This document shows, in pieces, positions 42,253 to 54,418 of a DNA stretch of 64,000 nucleotides. A model generated the notes under the pieces. That model did no database searches, was not told the DNA's origin, and saw only the letters and a program-made list of their open reading frames with translations. Each line of letters begins with the position of its first letter. The first letter of the stretch is position 1. Position numbers and translations under genes: made by a program. The DNA is from Rhynchopus sp. YZ270_cl-10 (taxonomy: Eukaryota; Euglenozoa; Diplonemea; Diplonemida; Diplonemidae): positions 1,582,572 to 1,646,571 of the forward strand of contig OZ037856.1 of NCBI GenBank assembly GCA_964035575.1, in the 5' to 3' direction.

Positions 42253-42899
42253 TCATTAAAAACCACAAATGAACACAAAAAATTTAAAATAAAAAATGCA
42301 AAAGAAAAATCAAAACAAAAAACAAATACAAACTTTCGGGGTGTCGGGGATAGGGTTATTGCGAGAACTTGCCTGTAGTGTGGATATTTTTTATTTGTAC
42401 TTTATTTTCGTGTGAGACAAAAATTACAAACGATACAAACAAAAAAGCAAATATAGCAAATATATTTTTAACACAAAACAAAAGCAAATAAAACCAAAAT
42501 AATAAAAGGAGATTGTCAGAGATGAATACAAAAGAAAATAAGACAAATAAGACAGCAAACAAAAAAAACACCAAAGCAGAAACAAAAGCAAAAAACAAAA
42601 CCAGAGAAAAAATAAAAAAGAAACATACTATTTTCCCTGTTATGCTTGAAACACAACCCATAAACCCCAACACACACACTACACAGAAAACAATATTCCG
42701 TAAATACCTCTGTCCAACACATACCCCCCTAACTAACAATAACAGAAACTAATCTACCTCTTTCCAAGCCTCCATAGCATTAAGAATACCCTCTGCTACC
42801 TTCTCTATACAAACCTTTGCGCATAATGAAGAACATGCACAAAAAACAAGAAAACCGATACGGTTATTATAGAATATTATAAAATATTTTCGGCGGTCT

Positions 42900-43360
42900 A
42901 TATGTTGAAACAACACTTTCTATGATGGCACTCCTACCAACCATAAGAGGCATGAGTATCAGGTATACACAGTATACACAGTATACACTGTATCAGTACT
43001 GTATACACAGTACTGATCATAGCCTATATGTTCCAAACTACATGTTCTATAGTGACGGCACTCCTACAAACTCACTGACCAACCATAAGAGGCATGGGTT
43101 GCAGGTATACACAGTGTACACAGTGTACACACTATACACACTATTCACAGTATACACAGTATACACAGTGCTGATCATAGCCTATATGTTCCAAACTACA
43201 TGTTCTATAGTGACGGCACTCCTAAAAACTCACTGACCAACCATAAGAGGCAATAGTTGCAGGTATACACAGTGTACACAGTGTACACACTATACACACT
43301 ATACACAGTATACAGTGCTGATCATAGCCTATATGTTCCATGATTAGGACACTCCTACAA
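42900..43360 (+). repeat. 9-bp repeat blocks between actin and Arf, copy 2
   Basis: The stretch 42253-43460 has no gene: an A-rich first half, then three to four spacer copies (GACGGCACTCCTA..CACTGACCAACCATAAGAGGC) alternating with TACACAGTG/TATACACAC units. One more unit is present than in copy 1. Confidence 0.85.
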
Positions 43361-43460
43361 ACTCCCCAACCTCACTGAACTGAGCCCATACCAACCCCCT
43401 CCACTCACTCCACCCACTCCACCCAGATATTCCACACAAAAGTGACACATATATATATAT

Positions 43461-44300
43461 GGGTCCGTCCGGAAACCCTCCTGGTAAGATTCATCCTTTT
43501 GGGGTTTTTTGAGGTTTTTCTGCTCAAAACACCCAAACAACCCAATTTTTTGATACCCACCATACACCTACCACCCCAGAGGGCATATTTTGGGCATTTA
43601 TTTTTGTTTATTTCCCCTCCCCCCCTTTTTACTTATATTTTTTTACGTATTTTTTGGAAGAAAAAATACGTGGCAATGACAGCAGTGAAGTTCACTTTTT
43701 TGTCGAGAAACACGGTAAGAATGGGTGCGACGCACACTTGGTGTCGTTTCGAACCCTCTCTCTGATGATTCTTGTTGTCAGGAGATCCTTACCGTAGGGG
43801 TCATTGTCGGTGCCCTGCGCGAGCTTCCCCACACAGAGGCCTTTGTTATCTCATTCCCTCGTACTCATACGTATCAGTGCACCCTTCTTTCCATCAATCT
43901 CTTTTCGTCTGTGTACTGCTACCCGAGCAACGGTCGTGTCATTTCAGCTAGCGTGTACTCTGACACGGAGGGAACCTGTATTTACTATGGAGTCTCCACA
44001 TCCAAGGTGACCCGCAAAGCAAAAGTCCCTGGCATTGATCCAGTAGATTTGACAGAGGTCAATGAAACCTTGTCAAGGCGGCATGGCAGGATTAAGAGAA
44101 AGAGAGAAGAGATCCAGAAGAACGACAATAAAAGGCTGAAAATCTGATTAAAAAAGCGAAAATATAGCCTCAGACCCCCCAAAAAACCTATTTTCATATC
44201 AGAATATCACCTAGATGCACTTTTTGTGGGGGGCATCATCAAAAAAACCCAAAAATACCCAAAAGGATGAATCTTACCAGAGGGGTTTCCGGACGAGTCC
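43461..44300 (+). mobile_element. 840-bp inverted-repeat element carrying a small gene, inserted before Arf
   Basis: Its ends are inverted repeats of about 40 bp with few mismatches: GTCCGGAAACCC and TGGTAAGATTCATCCTTTTG at the left, their complements at the right. It is flanked by ATATATAT on both sides (43453-43460, 44301-44308) and is absent from copy 1, where the leader reads continuously across the site. The flank is itself an AT repeat, so the target duplication is uncertain. It carries one spliced gene and no recognisable transposase, so it is probably non-autonomous. It ends 15 bp before the Arf start codon. Confidence 0.8.
43676..44147 (+). CDS. Small unrecognised protein inside the inverted-repeat element (two exons)
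   Basis: Exons 43676-43714 and 43782-44147 with a 67-nt intron (GTAAGA..TTGTCAG), phase 0, give 134 residues. The N-terminus reads MTAVKFTFLSRNT, followed by EILTVGVIVGALRELPHTEA. The C-terminus is strongly basic (RRHGRIKRKREEIQKNDNKR), suggesting nucleic-acid binding or nuclear entry. No family is recognised. It reads toward Arf. The spliced start is preferred to the in-frame ATG at 43725, because that ATG lies inside the apparent intron. Confidence 0.6.
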
Positions 44301-44315
44301 ATATATATTTTCACC

Positions 44316-44861
44316 ATGGGTAACATTACCTCTGCACTGACAACCCTCTTTGCAGGAAAGAAGAATGTGAAGATGCTGATGGTGGGGCTCGATGCTTCTG
44401 GCAAGACTACTGTGCTGTACAAGCTGAAGTTAGGGGATTTGATCACATCCATACCGACAATCGGGTTCAATGTGGAGACAGTGGAGTACAAGAACCTCAA
44501 GTTCACCATGTGGGACGTTGGTGGCCAGGACAAGCTGAGGCCGCTGTGGCGTCACTACTTTGAGGGGACTGATGGCATCATATTTGTTGTTGACAGCAAC
44601 GACAGGGACAGAATTTCTCTTGCACGTGATGAGCTGCACAAGCTGGCAACAGATGATGCCCTCCGTGATGCAACACTTCTTGTGCTTGCAAACAAACAGG
44701 ATCTTCCAAAGGCGATGACCCCAGCTGAAATGACTGACAAACTTGGGATGCACTCTCTAAGGCTCCGGGAGTGGTACATCCAGGGAAGTTGCGCTGCAAC
44801 TGGTGAAGGTTTGTATGAAGGACTTGACTGGCTGTCATCCTCCATGAAGTCAAGAAACTAG
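44316..44861 (+). CDS. Arf-family small GTPase (Arf1-like), copy 2
   Basis: 181 residues with all Arf motifs (Gly2, [28 protein letters not shown]). One residue differs from copy 1 (GMHSLR for GLHSLR). Only 15 bp of the original leader remain upstream before the inverted-repeat element at 43461-44300, so this copy must use a promoter inside or beyond that element, or be silent; the sequence does not show which. Confidence 0.97.
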   Translation: MGNITSALTTLFAGKKNVKMLMVGLDASGKTTVLYKLKLGDLITSIPTIGFNVETVEYKNLKFTMWDVGGQDKLRPLWRHYFEGTDGIIFVVDSNDRDRISLARDELHKLATDDALRDATLLVLANKQDLPKAMTPAEMTDKLGMHSLRLREWYIQGSCAATGEGLYEGLDWLSSSMKSRN

Positions 44862-45230
44862 GATTTTTTAAAGGTCATAGGGAGGAAATACAAAAACTGA
44901 GACTGGGGAGGGACGACAAGACACATCTAGCCTGTCATGTCAATGTTTTCTTCAAATACAGAGATATGAAAACAAATGCTCCAACAAAAACAAAAAAGGA
45001 AAGTTCAATCAAACCCAATGCACCCGTATTTTTGCTTTATCACTTGTCTAAAATCTATTCATTCCTTCCTTCCATATTCTTTTGCCCAACACCTACACGC
45101 CAACATCAGCTTCTACTTTCCAACATCATACTACAACATGCAAATATACAAGGTGAGGAATTCTGACCGCACTGCTTAATACAGACTGAGATACAGTAGT
45201 TTATCACACATATTGGACTGGTGCATAAGG

Positions 45231-48200
45231 GTTCTGGGGGAACCCTACGTACTATGAGTTTACACAGTAATTCCCTGTGTATGACCCTGTAAGGGTACCC
45301 ACAAACCTCAGTAAGCCAAGTAAATTGATGTCTACTACGTATTTTTGGGCCTACAACCACCATACTTCGACGCAATTGCTCCGATGAAGCCACTACAGTA
45401 AGCCATTTGAAAAAATATTTTTGGCCATTTTGGGATTTATGGACAGAAATGTCGACAAATCTGTCCATAAATTACGTTCTGTCCATAAAAGCCAGGATCC
45501 TGGCCAAAAATCCCTGTATTGAAAATACAGGGATTTTTGGCTGTTTTAGGCCCTCACACGTACCTGGCTGGTAAACATGACTAAATGTGTAGTACGATCC
45601 ATTAAGACCGCGACCACCATATTTCGACGCAATTTTCCCGCTGCTTCCAATACAGTGTTCCTACTGGTAATGAACAGTTGATGATATTTTATGCAGTTTC
45701 TATGGTATTTTGCTGTATGTGGCCCCATAAGGGTACCCCACGTACCTGAGTAGTGACTATTACTAAATGCCTACTTCATGAGGCCCATGACCACCATATT
45801 TCGACGCAATTTCTCCGCTGAACCCATTGCAGTATGTGTATTGATGTTTGCAGGTACTCTGTGGTTTGTCAGTTTTCAGTGTACTTTACACTGTAATTCC
45901 CTGTGTATGAGCCTGTAAGGGTACCCACAGACCTCAGTAGGCCAAGTAAATTAATGTCTACTACGTATTTTTGGGCCTACAACCACCATACTTCGACGCA
46001 ATTGCTCCGATGAAGCCACTACAGTAAGCCATTTGAAAAAATATTTTTGGCCATTTTGGGATTTATGGACAGAAATGTCGACAAATCTGTCCATAAATTA
46101 CGTTCTGTCCATAAAAGCCAGGATCCTGGCCAAAAATCCCTGTATTGAAAATACAGGGATTTTTGGCTGTTTTAGGCCCTCACACGTACCTGGCTGGTAA
46201 ACATGACTAAATGTGTAGTACGATCCATTAAGACCGCGACCACCATATTTCGCTGCAATTTCCCCACTGCTTCCAATACAGTGTTCCTACTGGTAATGAA
46301 CAGTTGATGATATTTTATGCAGTTTCTATGGTATTTTGCTGTATGTGGCCCCATAAGGGTACCCCACGTACCTGAGTAGTGACTATTACTAAATGCCTAC
46401 TACACTTCATGAGGCCCATGACCACCATATTTCGACGCAATTTCTCCGCTGAACCCATTGCAGTATGTGTATTGATGTTTGCAGGTACTCTGTGGTTTGT
46501 CAGTTTTCAGTGTACTTTACACTGTAATTCCCTGTGTATGAGCCTGTAAGGGTACCCACAGACCTCAGTAGGCCAAGTAAATTAATGTCTACTACGTATT
46601 TTTGGGCCTACAACCACCATACTTCGACGCAATTGCTCCGATGAAGCCACTACAGTAAGCCATTTGAAAAATTATTTTTGGCCATTTTGGGATTTATGGA
46701 CAGAAATGTCGACAAATCTGTCCATAAATTACGTTCTGTCCATAAAAGCCAGGATCCTGGCCAAAAATCCCTGTATTGAAAATACAGGGATTTTTGGCTG
46801 TTTTAGGCCCTCACACGTACCTGGCTGGTAAACATGACTAAATGTGTAGTACGATCCATTAAGACCGCGACCACCATATTTCGACGCAATTTTCCCGCTG
46901 CTTCCAATACAGTGTTCCTACTGGTAATGAACAGTTGATGATATTTTATGCAGTTTCTATGGTATTTTGCTGTATGTGGCCCCATAAGGGTACCCCACGT
47001 ACCTGAGTAGTGACTATTACTAAATGCCTACTACACTTCATGAGGCCCATGACCACCATATTTCGACGCAATTTCTCCGCTGAACCCATTGCAGTATGTG
47101 TATTGATGTTTGCAGGTACTCTGTGGTTTGTCAGTTTTCAGTGTACTTTACACTGTAATTCCCTGTGTATGAGCCTGTAAGGGTACCCACAGACCTCAGT
47201 AGGCCAAGTAAATTAATGTCTACTACGTATTTTTGGGCCTACAACCACCATACTTCGACGCAATTGCTCCGATGAAGCCACTACAGTAAGCCATTTGAAA
47301 AAATATTTTTGGCCATTTTGGGATTTATGGACAGAAATGTCGACAAATCTGTCCATAAATTACGTTCTGTCCATAAAAGCCAGGATCCTGGCCAAAAATC
47401 CCTGTATTGAAAATACAGGGATTTTTGGCTGTTTTAGGCCCTCACACGTACCTGGCTGGTAAACATGACTAAATGTGTAGTACGATCCATTAAGACCGCG
47501 ACCACCATATTTCGCTGCAATTTCCCCACTGCTTCCAATACAGTGTTCCTACTGGTAATGAACAGTTGATGATATTTTATGCAGTTTCTATGGTATTTTG
47601 CTGTATGTGGCCCCATAAGGGTACCCCACGTACCTGAGTAGTGACTATTACTAAATGCCTACTACACTTCATGAGGCCCATGACCACCATATTTCGACGC
47701 AATTTCTCCGCTGAACCCATTGCAGTATGTGTATTGATGTTTGCAGGTACTCTGTGGTTTGTCAGTTTTCAGTGTACTTTACACTGTAATTCCCTGTGTA
47801 TGAGCCTGTAAGGGTACCCACAGACCTCAGTAGGCCAAGTAAATTAATGTCTACTACGTATTTTTGGGCCTACAACCACCATACTTCGACGCAATTGCTC
47901 AGATGAAGCCACTACAGTAAGCCATTTGAAAAAATATTTTTGGCCATTTTGGGATTTATGGACAGAAATGTCGACAAATCTGTCCATAAATTACGTTCTG
48001 TCCATAAAAGCCAGGATCCTGGCCAAAAATCCCTGTATTGAAAATACAGGGATTTTTGGCTGTTTTAGGCCCTCACACGTACCTGAGTGGTAAAAATGAC
48101 TAAATGTGTAGTACGCTCCATTAAAGCCCCGACCACCATATTTCGACGCAATTTTCCCGCTGCTTCCAATACAGTGTTCCTACTGGTAATGAACAGTTGA

Positions 48201-51200
48201 TGATATTTTATGCAGTTTCTATGGTATTTTGCTGTATGTGGCCCCATAAGGGTACCCCACGTACCTGAGTAGTGACTATTACTAAATGTCTACTACACTT
48301 CATGAGGCCCATGACCACCATATTTCGACGCAATTTCTCCGCTGAACCCATTGCAGTATGTGTATTGATGTTTGCAGGTACTCTGTGGTTTGTCAGTTTT
48401 CAGTGTACTTTACACTGTAATTCCCTGTGTATGAGCCTGTAAGGGTACCCACAGACCTCAGTAGGCCAAGTAAATTAATGTCTACTACGTATTTTTGGGC
48501 CTACAACCACCATACTTCGACGCAATTGCTCCGATGAAGCCACTACAGTAAGCCATTTGAAAAAATATTTTTGGCCATTTTGGGATTTATGGACAGAAAT
48601 GTCGACAAATCTGTCCATAAATTACGTTCTGTCCATAAAAGCCAGGATCCTGGCCAAAAATCCCTGTATTGAAAATACAGGGATTTTTGGCTGTTTTAGG
48701 CCCTCACACGTACCTGGCTGGTAAACATGACTAAATGTGTAGTACGATCCATTAAGACCGCGACCACCATATTTCGCTGCAATTTCCCCACTGCTTCCAA
48801 TACAGTGTTCCTACTGGTAATGAACAGTTGATGATATTTTATGCAGTTTCTATGGTATTTTGCTGTATGTGGCCCCATAAGGGTACCCCACGTACCTGAG
48901 TAGTGACTATTACTAAATGCCTACTACACTTCATGAGGCCCATGACCACCATATTTCGACGCAATTTCTCCGCTGAACCCATTGCAGTATGTGTATTGAT
49001 GTTTGCAGGTACTCTGTGGTTTGTCAGTTTTCAGTGTACTTTACACTGTAATTCCCTGTGTATGAGCCTGTAAGGGTACCCACAGACCTCAGTAGGCCAA
49101 GTAAATTAATGTCTACTACGTATTTTTGGGCCTACAACCACCATACTTCGACGCAATTGCTCAGATGAAGCCACTACAGTAAGCCATTTGAAAAAATATT
49201 TTTGGCCATTTTGGGATTTATGGACAGAAATGTCGACAAATCTGTCCATAAATTACGTTCTGTCCATAAAAGCCAGGATCCTGGCCAAAAATCCCTGTAT
49301 TGAAAATACAGGGATTTTTGGCTGTTTTAGGCCCTCACACGTACCTGGCTGGTAAACATGACTAAATGTGTAGTACGATCCATTAAGACCGCGACCACCA
49401 TATTTCGCTGCAATTTCCCCACTGCTTCCAATACAGTGTTCCTACTGGTAATGAACAGTTGATGATATTTTATGCAGTTTCTATGGTATTTTGCTGTATG
49501 TGGCCCCATAAGGGTACCCCACGTACCTGAGTAGTGACTATTACTAAATGCCTACTACACTTCATGAGGCCCATGACCACCATATTTCGACGCAATTTCT
49601 CCGCTGAACCCATTGCAGTATGTGTATTGATGTTTGCAGGTACTCTGTGGTTTGTCAGTTTTCAGTGTACTTTACACTGTAATTCCCTGTGTATGAGCCT
49701 GTAAGGGTACCCACAGACCTCAGTAGGCCAAGTAAATTAATGTCTACTACGTATTTTTGGGCCTACAACCACCATACTTCGACGCAATTGCTCAGATGAA
49801 GCCACTACAGTAAGCCATTTGAAAAAATATTTTTGGCCATTTTGGGATTTATGGACAGAAATGTCGACAAATCTGTCCATAAATTACGTTCTGTCCATAA
49901 AAGCCAGGATCCTGGCCAAAAATCCCTGTATTGAAAATACAGGGATTTTTGGCTGTTTTAGGCCCTCACACGTACCTGGCTGGTAAACATGACTAAATGT
50001 GTAGTACGATCCATTAAGACCGCGACCACCATATTTCGACGCAATTTTCCCGCTGCTTCCAATACAGTGTTCCTACTGGTAATGAACAGTTGATGATATT
50101 TTATGCAGTTTCTATGGTATTTTGCTGTATGTGGCCCCATAAGGGTACCCCACGTACCTGAGTAGTGACTATTACTAAATGCCTACTTCATGAGGCCCAT
50201 GACCACCATATTTCGACGCAATTTCTCCGCTGAACCCATTGCAGTATGTGTATTGATGTTTGCAGGTACTCTGTGGTTTGTCAGTTTTCAGTGTACTTTA
50301 CACTGTAATTCCCTGTGTATGAGCCTGTAAGGGTACCCACAGACCTCAGTAGGCCAAGTAAATTAATGTCTACTACGTATTTTTGGGCCTACAACCACCA
50401 TACTTCGACGCAATTGCTCCGATGAAGCCACTACAGTAAGCCATTTGAAAAAATATTTTTGGCCATTTTGGGATTTATGGACAGAAATGTCGACAAATCT
50501 GTCCATAAATTACGTTCTGTCCATAAAAGCCAGGATCCTGGCCAAAAATCCCTGTATTGAAAATACAGGGATTTTTGGCTGTTTTAGGCCCTCACACGTA
50601 CCTGAGTGGTAAAAATGACTAAATGTGTAGTACGATCCATTAAAGCCCCGACCACCATATTTCGACGCAATTTTCCCGCTGCTTCCAATACAGTGTTCCT
50701 ACTGGTAATGAACAGTTGATGATATTTTATGCAGTTTCTATGGTATTTTGCTGTATGTGGCCCCATAAGGGTACCCCACGTACCTGAGTAGTGACTATTA
50801 CTAAATGTCTACTACACTTCATGAGGCCCATGACCACCATACTTCGACGCAATTGCTCCGATGAAGCCACTACAGTAAGCCATTTGAAAAAATATTTTTG
50901 GCCATTTTGGGATTTATGGACAGAAATGTCGACAAATCTGTCCATAAATTACGTTCTGTCCATAAAAGCCAGGATCCTGGCCAAAAATCCCTGTATTGAA
51001 AATACAGGGATTTTTGGCTGTTTTAGGCCCTCACACGTACCTGGCTGGTAAACATGACTAAATGTGTAGTACGATCCATTAAGACCGCGACCACCATATT
51101 TCGACGCAATTTCCTCCACTGCTTCCAATACAGTGTTCCTACTGGTAATGAACAGTTGATGATATTTTATGCAGTTTCTATGGTATTTTGCTGTATGTGT

Positions 51201-51415
51201 CTCCATAAGGTTACCCCACGTACCTGAGTGATCCACATTACCAATTGTCTACTACACCCCATGGGACCTACGACCACCATATTTCGACGCAATTTCTCCA
51301 ATGAACCCATTACAGTGTGTGTATTGATGTTTTCAGGTAATGTGTGGTTTGTCACTTTTCAGTGTACTTTACACAGTAATTCCCTGTGTATGACACTGTA
51401 AGGATACCCACAGGT
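45231..51415 (+). repeat. Higher-order satellite, about ten 631-bp units
   Basis: The phrase TGTTTTAGGCCCTCACACGT recurs at about 45543, 46168, 46799, 47430, 48061, 48692, 49323, 49954, 50580 and 51019, a period of 626-631 bp except for the last, internally deleted unit (439 bp). Each unit contains three diverged monomers of about 200 bp, each with a GGTACCC start and a CCACCATA(T/C)TTCGACGCAA core. Only the third monomer carries the triple-arm hairpin, the GCCAGGATCCTGGC palindrome and the GAA-loop hairpin. Small 60-codon frames in each unit are not credible genes. Copy 1 has a single unit at this place. Confidence 0.95.
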
Positions 51416-51610
51416 ACAGAGTATACACAGTGTAAACAGTGTACACAGTGTACACAGTGTACACAGTATACACAGTACAAAATATTGCTAATATATGTTC
51501 CGACCCACCATTCCTATGATGACGGAACTCCTAGAAACCCACTGACAACCATAAAAGGCATAGGTTGCAGGTATACACAGTGTACAGAGTATACACAGTA
51601 TACCAATTTT
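51416..51610 (+). repeat. 9-bp repeat block after the higher-order satellite
   Basis: TACACAGTG units, a spacer (ACAAAATATTGCTAATATAT..CACTGACAACCATAAAAGGC) and more units: a short relic of the satellite seen at 17966-19906. From 51611 to about 51780 nothing is recognised. Confidence 0.85.
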
Positions 51611-51789
51611 ACCTACTCAGAGACCCAGGATGACCATGTTTCCTTAAGGTAAATTTTTGGTTTTTTTGAGTTATCCACAGATGATCTGATGAGTAATGTG
51701 ACCATATTCTCCAAAGATAAGTGATACCCAAAAATTCCATCGCCGAAAGAAATCTGCACCTTTGACCACCACACATTTAATCAAAGTTA

Positions 51790-51990
51790 TCGTAAACCCG
51801 GGAACGCGCGAACCCGCAAAATCTCAGCGGGTCTGCGGGTTTCCTGAATTCTGGGTAGGCTGAATCTTTCGGTTTTTTTCCACAAAGCACTCCGACCCCT
51901 TAATTTCACGCGGTTTTTTCTGTCAGACCGCTGGGTCGAAAATTTCGGCAAAAACGTCCACAGGTAAAAATGTTAATTTCACAAACCTGC
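51790..51990. repeat. Second copy of the block preceding inverted octamer arrays
   Basis: CACTCCGACCCCTTAATTTC, CTGTCAGACCGCTG and AAAATTTCGGCAAAAACGTC match 24385-24470. The left inverted arm present at 24231-24266 is not seen here; instead octamer-like CGCGCGAACCCGCAAAATC lies at about 51804. Confidence 0.75.
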
Positions 51991-52590
51991 AGCGGGTCTG
52001 CGGGTCTGCGGGTCTGCGGGTCTGCGGGTCTGCGGGTCTGCGGGTCTGCGGGTCTGCGGGTCTGCGGGTCTGCGGGTCTGCGGGTCTGCGGGTCTGCGGG
52101 TCTGCGGGTCTGCGGGTCTGCGGGTCTGCGGGTCTGCGGGTCTGCGGGTCTGCGGGTCTGCGGGTCTGCGGGTCTGCGGGTCTGCGGGTCTGCGGGTCTG
52201 CGGGTCTGCGGGTGTGCGGGTCTGCGGGTCTGCGGGTCTGCGGGTCTGCGGGTCTGCGGGTCTGCGGGTCTGCGGGTCTGCGGGTCTGCGGGTCTGCGGG
52301 TCTGCGGGTCTGCGGGTCTGCGGGTCTGCGGGTCTGCGGGTCTGCGGGTCTGCGGGTCTGCGGGTCTGCGGGTCTGCGGGTCTGCGGGTCTGCGGGTCTG
52401 CGGGTCTGCGGGTCTGCGGGTCTGCGGGTCTGCGGGTCTGCGGGTCTGCGGGTCTGCGGGTGTGCGGGTCTGCGGGTCTGCGGGTCTGCGGGTCTGCGGG
52501 TCTGCGGGTCTGCGGGTCTGCGGGTCTGCGGGTCAGACCCGCAAACCCGCAAACCCGCAAACCCGCAAACCCGCAAACCCGCAAACCCGC
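51991..52590 (+). repeat. Inverted TCTGCGGG array and turn-round, second copy
   Basis: About 67 units of TCTGCGGG (two GTGTGCGGG variants), turning at 52534 (GCGGGTC-A-GACCCGC) into seven AAACCCGC units. A 56-bp spacer follows; its right half (CTGACCTGAAACCCGGTAAT, then ATATATAGTGT) matches the spacer at 24970-25000 while its left half differs. Confidence 0.95.
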
Positions 52591-52646
52591 TCTTGTGGGG
52601 ATCGTTGCCATCCCACTGACCTGAAACCCGGTAATATATATAGTGT

Positions 52647-53110
52647 AACCCGCAAACCCGCAAACCCGCAAACCCGCAAACCCGTAAACCCGCAAACCCG
52701 CAAACCCGCAAACCCGCAAACCCCGCAAACCCGCAAACCCGCAAACCCGCAAACCCGCAAACCCGCAAACCCGCAAACCCGCAAACCCGCAAACCCGCAA
52801 ACCCGCAAACCCGCAAACCCGCAAACCCGCAAACCCGCAAACCCGCAAACCCGCAAACCCGCAAACCCGCAAACCCGCAAACCCGCAAACCCGCAAACCC
52901 GCAAACCCGCAAACCCGCAAACCCGCAAACCCGCAAACCCGCAAACCCGCAAACCCGCAAACCCGCAAACCCGCAAACCCGCAAACCCGCAAACCCGCAA
53001 ACCCGCAAACCCGCAAACCCGCAAACCCGCAAACCCGCAAACCCGCAAACCCGCAAACCCGCAAACCCGCAAACCCGCAAACCCGCAAACCCGCAAACCC
53101 GCAAACCCGC
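52647..53110 (+). repeat. AAACCCGC octamer array (about 58 units)
   Basis: 464 bp with one extra C at about 52722. The right edge reads ACAAGAAGAAAGCTCGC, a diverged version of the ACGAGAAGTGAGCAACC edge seen at other arrays, and is followed by the same GGCTGGTGTGG phrase. Confidence 0.97.
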
Positions 53111-53321
53111 ACAAGAAGAAAGCTCGCTAAAATGTAGGAGGCTGGTGTGGTTGTGAACAGAACTTATTTTTTATTGTCTGAAGGTTTTGCATTTTTACAA
53201 ATGTGAATGCCGAAAAAATTGAATAGAAAAATGAATTAAACTTGGCTCACCCCTCATTTCTCTTTTCATAGCACTTTTGTACTCACACACCAAAAACAGG
53301 TGAACTATTTCTCAAAAAACT

Positions 53322-53886
53322 ATGAACACCATGAAGATTAAGCGGAAGCCAGTGCCCTTTGTGCAGAAGAAAGATGCACCAAGCATGTTGGCGGTGTTCA
53401 ATGTGCAGGATCAAGCTCCTCATGAGAATGAGGAATTGCCACCAATTCCAGTGTGCTCCCAGAAGAAGGAGACAGTACTAACGAAGGTACAGGAGCAAGG
53501 CGTTAAAACAGAGGAGCAAACTCAGAAGGACTCTGTGCTTCCGTCAGAACAGGCCGCAGCATTGGAAATTCCTGTTTCTGCAGAAAGCTTTTCCTCAGTG
53601 ACTGAAGAGCTGAAAGAGGTGAAACAGACTGTCTCAGATCTCAAGAAACAGCTGAACGAAGTGTTCCTTCTGTGTCAGGACATGAAAAAGGTATGTATCA
53701 ACTTTTCAAGTATCACTTTCAACAACTCAAACTCAACAGGAGCTAGACAGAAAGAGAAAGCGCGAAGCAGCAGAAGACGAAAAAATAGCAAAGACGTGTT
53801 ATGCTCACGAATGCTCTAGTACTTGGAGGGGAAGGGAATTTCAACACAAAGGTGCTCTTTTCCAGCACAATAAAGCACATCATTAG
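53322..53886 (+). CDS. Coiled-coil/C2H2 zinc-finger accessory protein of Helitron B (two exons)
   Basis: Exons 53322-53690 and 53740-53886 (intron 49 nt, GTATGT..TCAACAG, phase 0) give 171 residues. Residues 1-85 are low-complexity. About 92-123 form a probable coiled coil (VTEELKEVKQTVSDLKKQL). A basic RKRKR patch follows the splice, and the C-terminus fits a C2H2 finger: CYAHEC, then F-x5-L-x2-H-x3-H. Without splicing the finger is lost and the frame ends at 53819. The order coiled coil, basic patch, finger equals that of 9832-10663 and 36606-37468, which also lie upstream of a Rep gene. Sequence identity is low, so shared ancestry is inferred from plan and position. Confidence 0.7.
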
Positions 53887-54212
53887 AGAATAATTTTTTT
53901 TTTTTCGTTTGGGGGTATTTCTTATCGCAGAGAATGTGCAAATTACTTCTTCCTGCGCAAAAATATGGGTTCCCCTTTTTTTAATGCACATGCAGATTGG
54001 TTTTAATTTTTGTCAAAATTTTCAAGATCATTTTTTAATTATTTTTTTTTGAAAACTTAGTTGTGAGACTTTTTTATTTTCCTTCTTGAAAACTCAAAAC
54101 TTTCTCCCACCCACCATTTTATATTTTCTACAATACAATTTCTAGCAATTTATCACAACTATTCAAAACTAACATAACAGTGGTCTGGGTACTTTACTTT
54201 TTGCAAAAAAAA

Positions 54213-54330
54213 AAATGAAAAGACAACGAAAGCGAGGAAAGATCTGATGATGGGCACACTAATAAGAAGGCTAATACAAAGACAACATAAGCTGAAGAGG
54301 GAAACACTTCCCCAAAACGAAAGAGAGTTT
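54213..54330 (+). pseudogene. Decayed duplicate of the Helitron B gene start
   Basis: ATGAAAAGACAACGAAAGCG followed by GATGATGGGCACACTAATAA resembles the true start region at 54419-54490 (ATGAAAAGGCAACG..GGATGGGCGTGCTGACAAAA) but reaches a stop codon after ten codons. It is a short local duplication about 206 bp upstream of the real start. The rest of 53887-54418 is AT-rich without a gene. Confidence 0.6.
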
Positions 54331-54418
54331 AATGAGAATTAATATTTCTATTCACATTGTTTCCCAGATTCCTTCTTTCTTCACATACATTAGCATAGGA
54401 ACACATGGCATAAATAAT

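Larger units (their letters stand above)
28033..45545 (+). repeat. Segmental duplication, copy 2
   Basis: Partner of 1425-17965. Differences from copy 1 include an 840-bp inverted-repeat insertion before Arf (43461-44300), a longer actin intron, a single longer 9-bp minisatellite where copy 1 has two, and a strongly diverged Rep-only gene. The last monomer of this copy has expanded into a long satellite (45231-51415), whereas copy 1 has one unit there. Confidence 0.9.

Noticed and set aside
43725-44147. 140-codon single-exon reading of the gene in the inverted-repeat element
   Set aside because: Its first 19 codons overlap a clear GTAAGA..TTGTCAG intron; the two-exon form starts at an ATG upstream and joins in phase.
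45546-50766. Nine similar 60-codon frames in the higher-order satellite
   Set aside because: They are one short frame repeated with the unit; they lack any recognisable domain and vary at the same rate as the rest of the unit.
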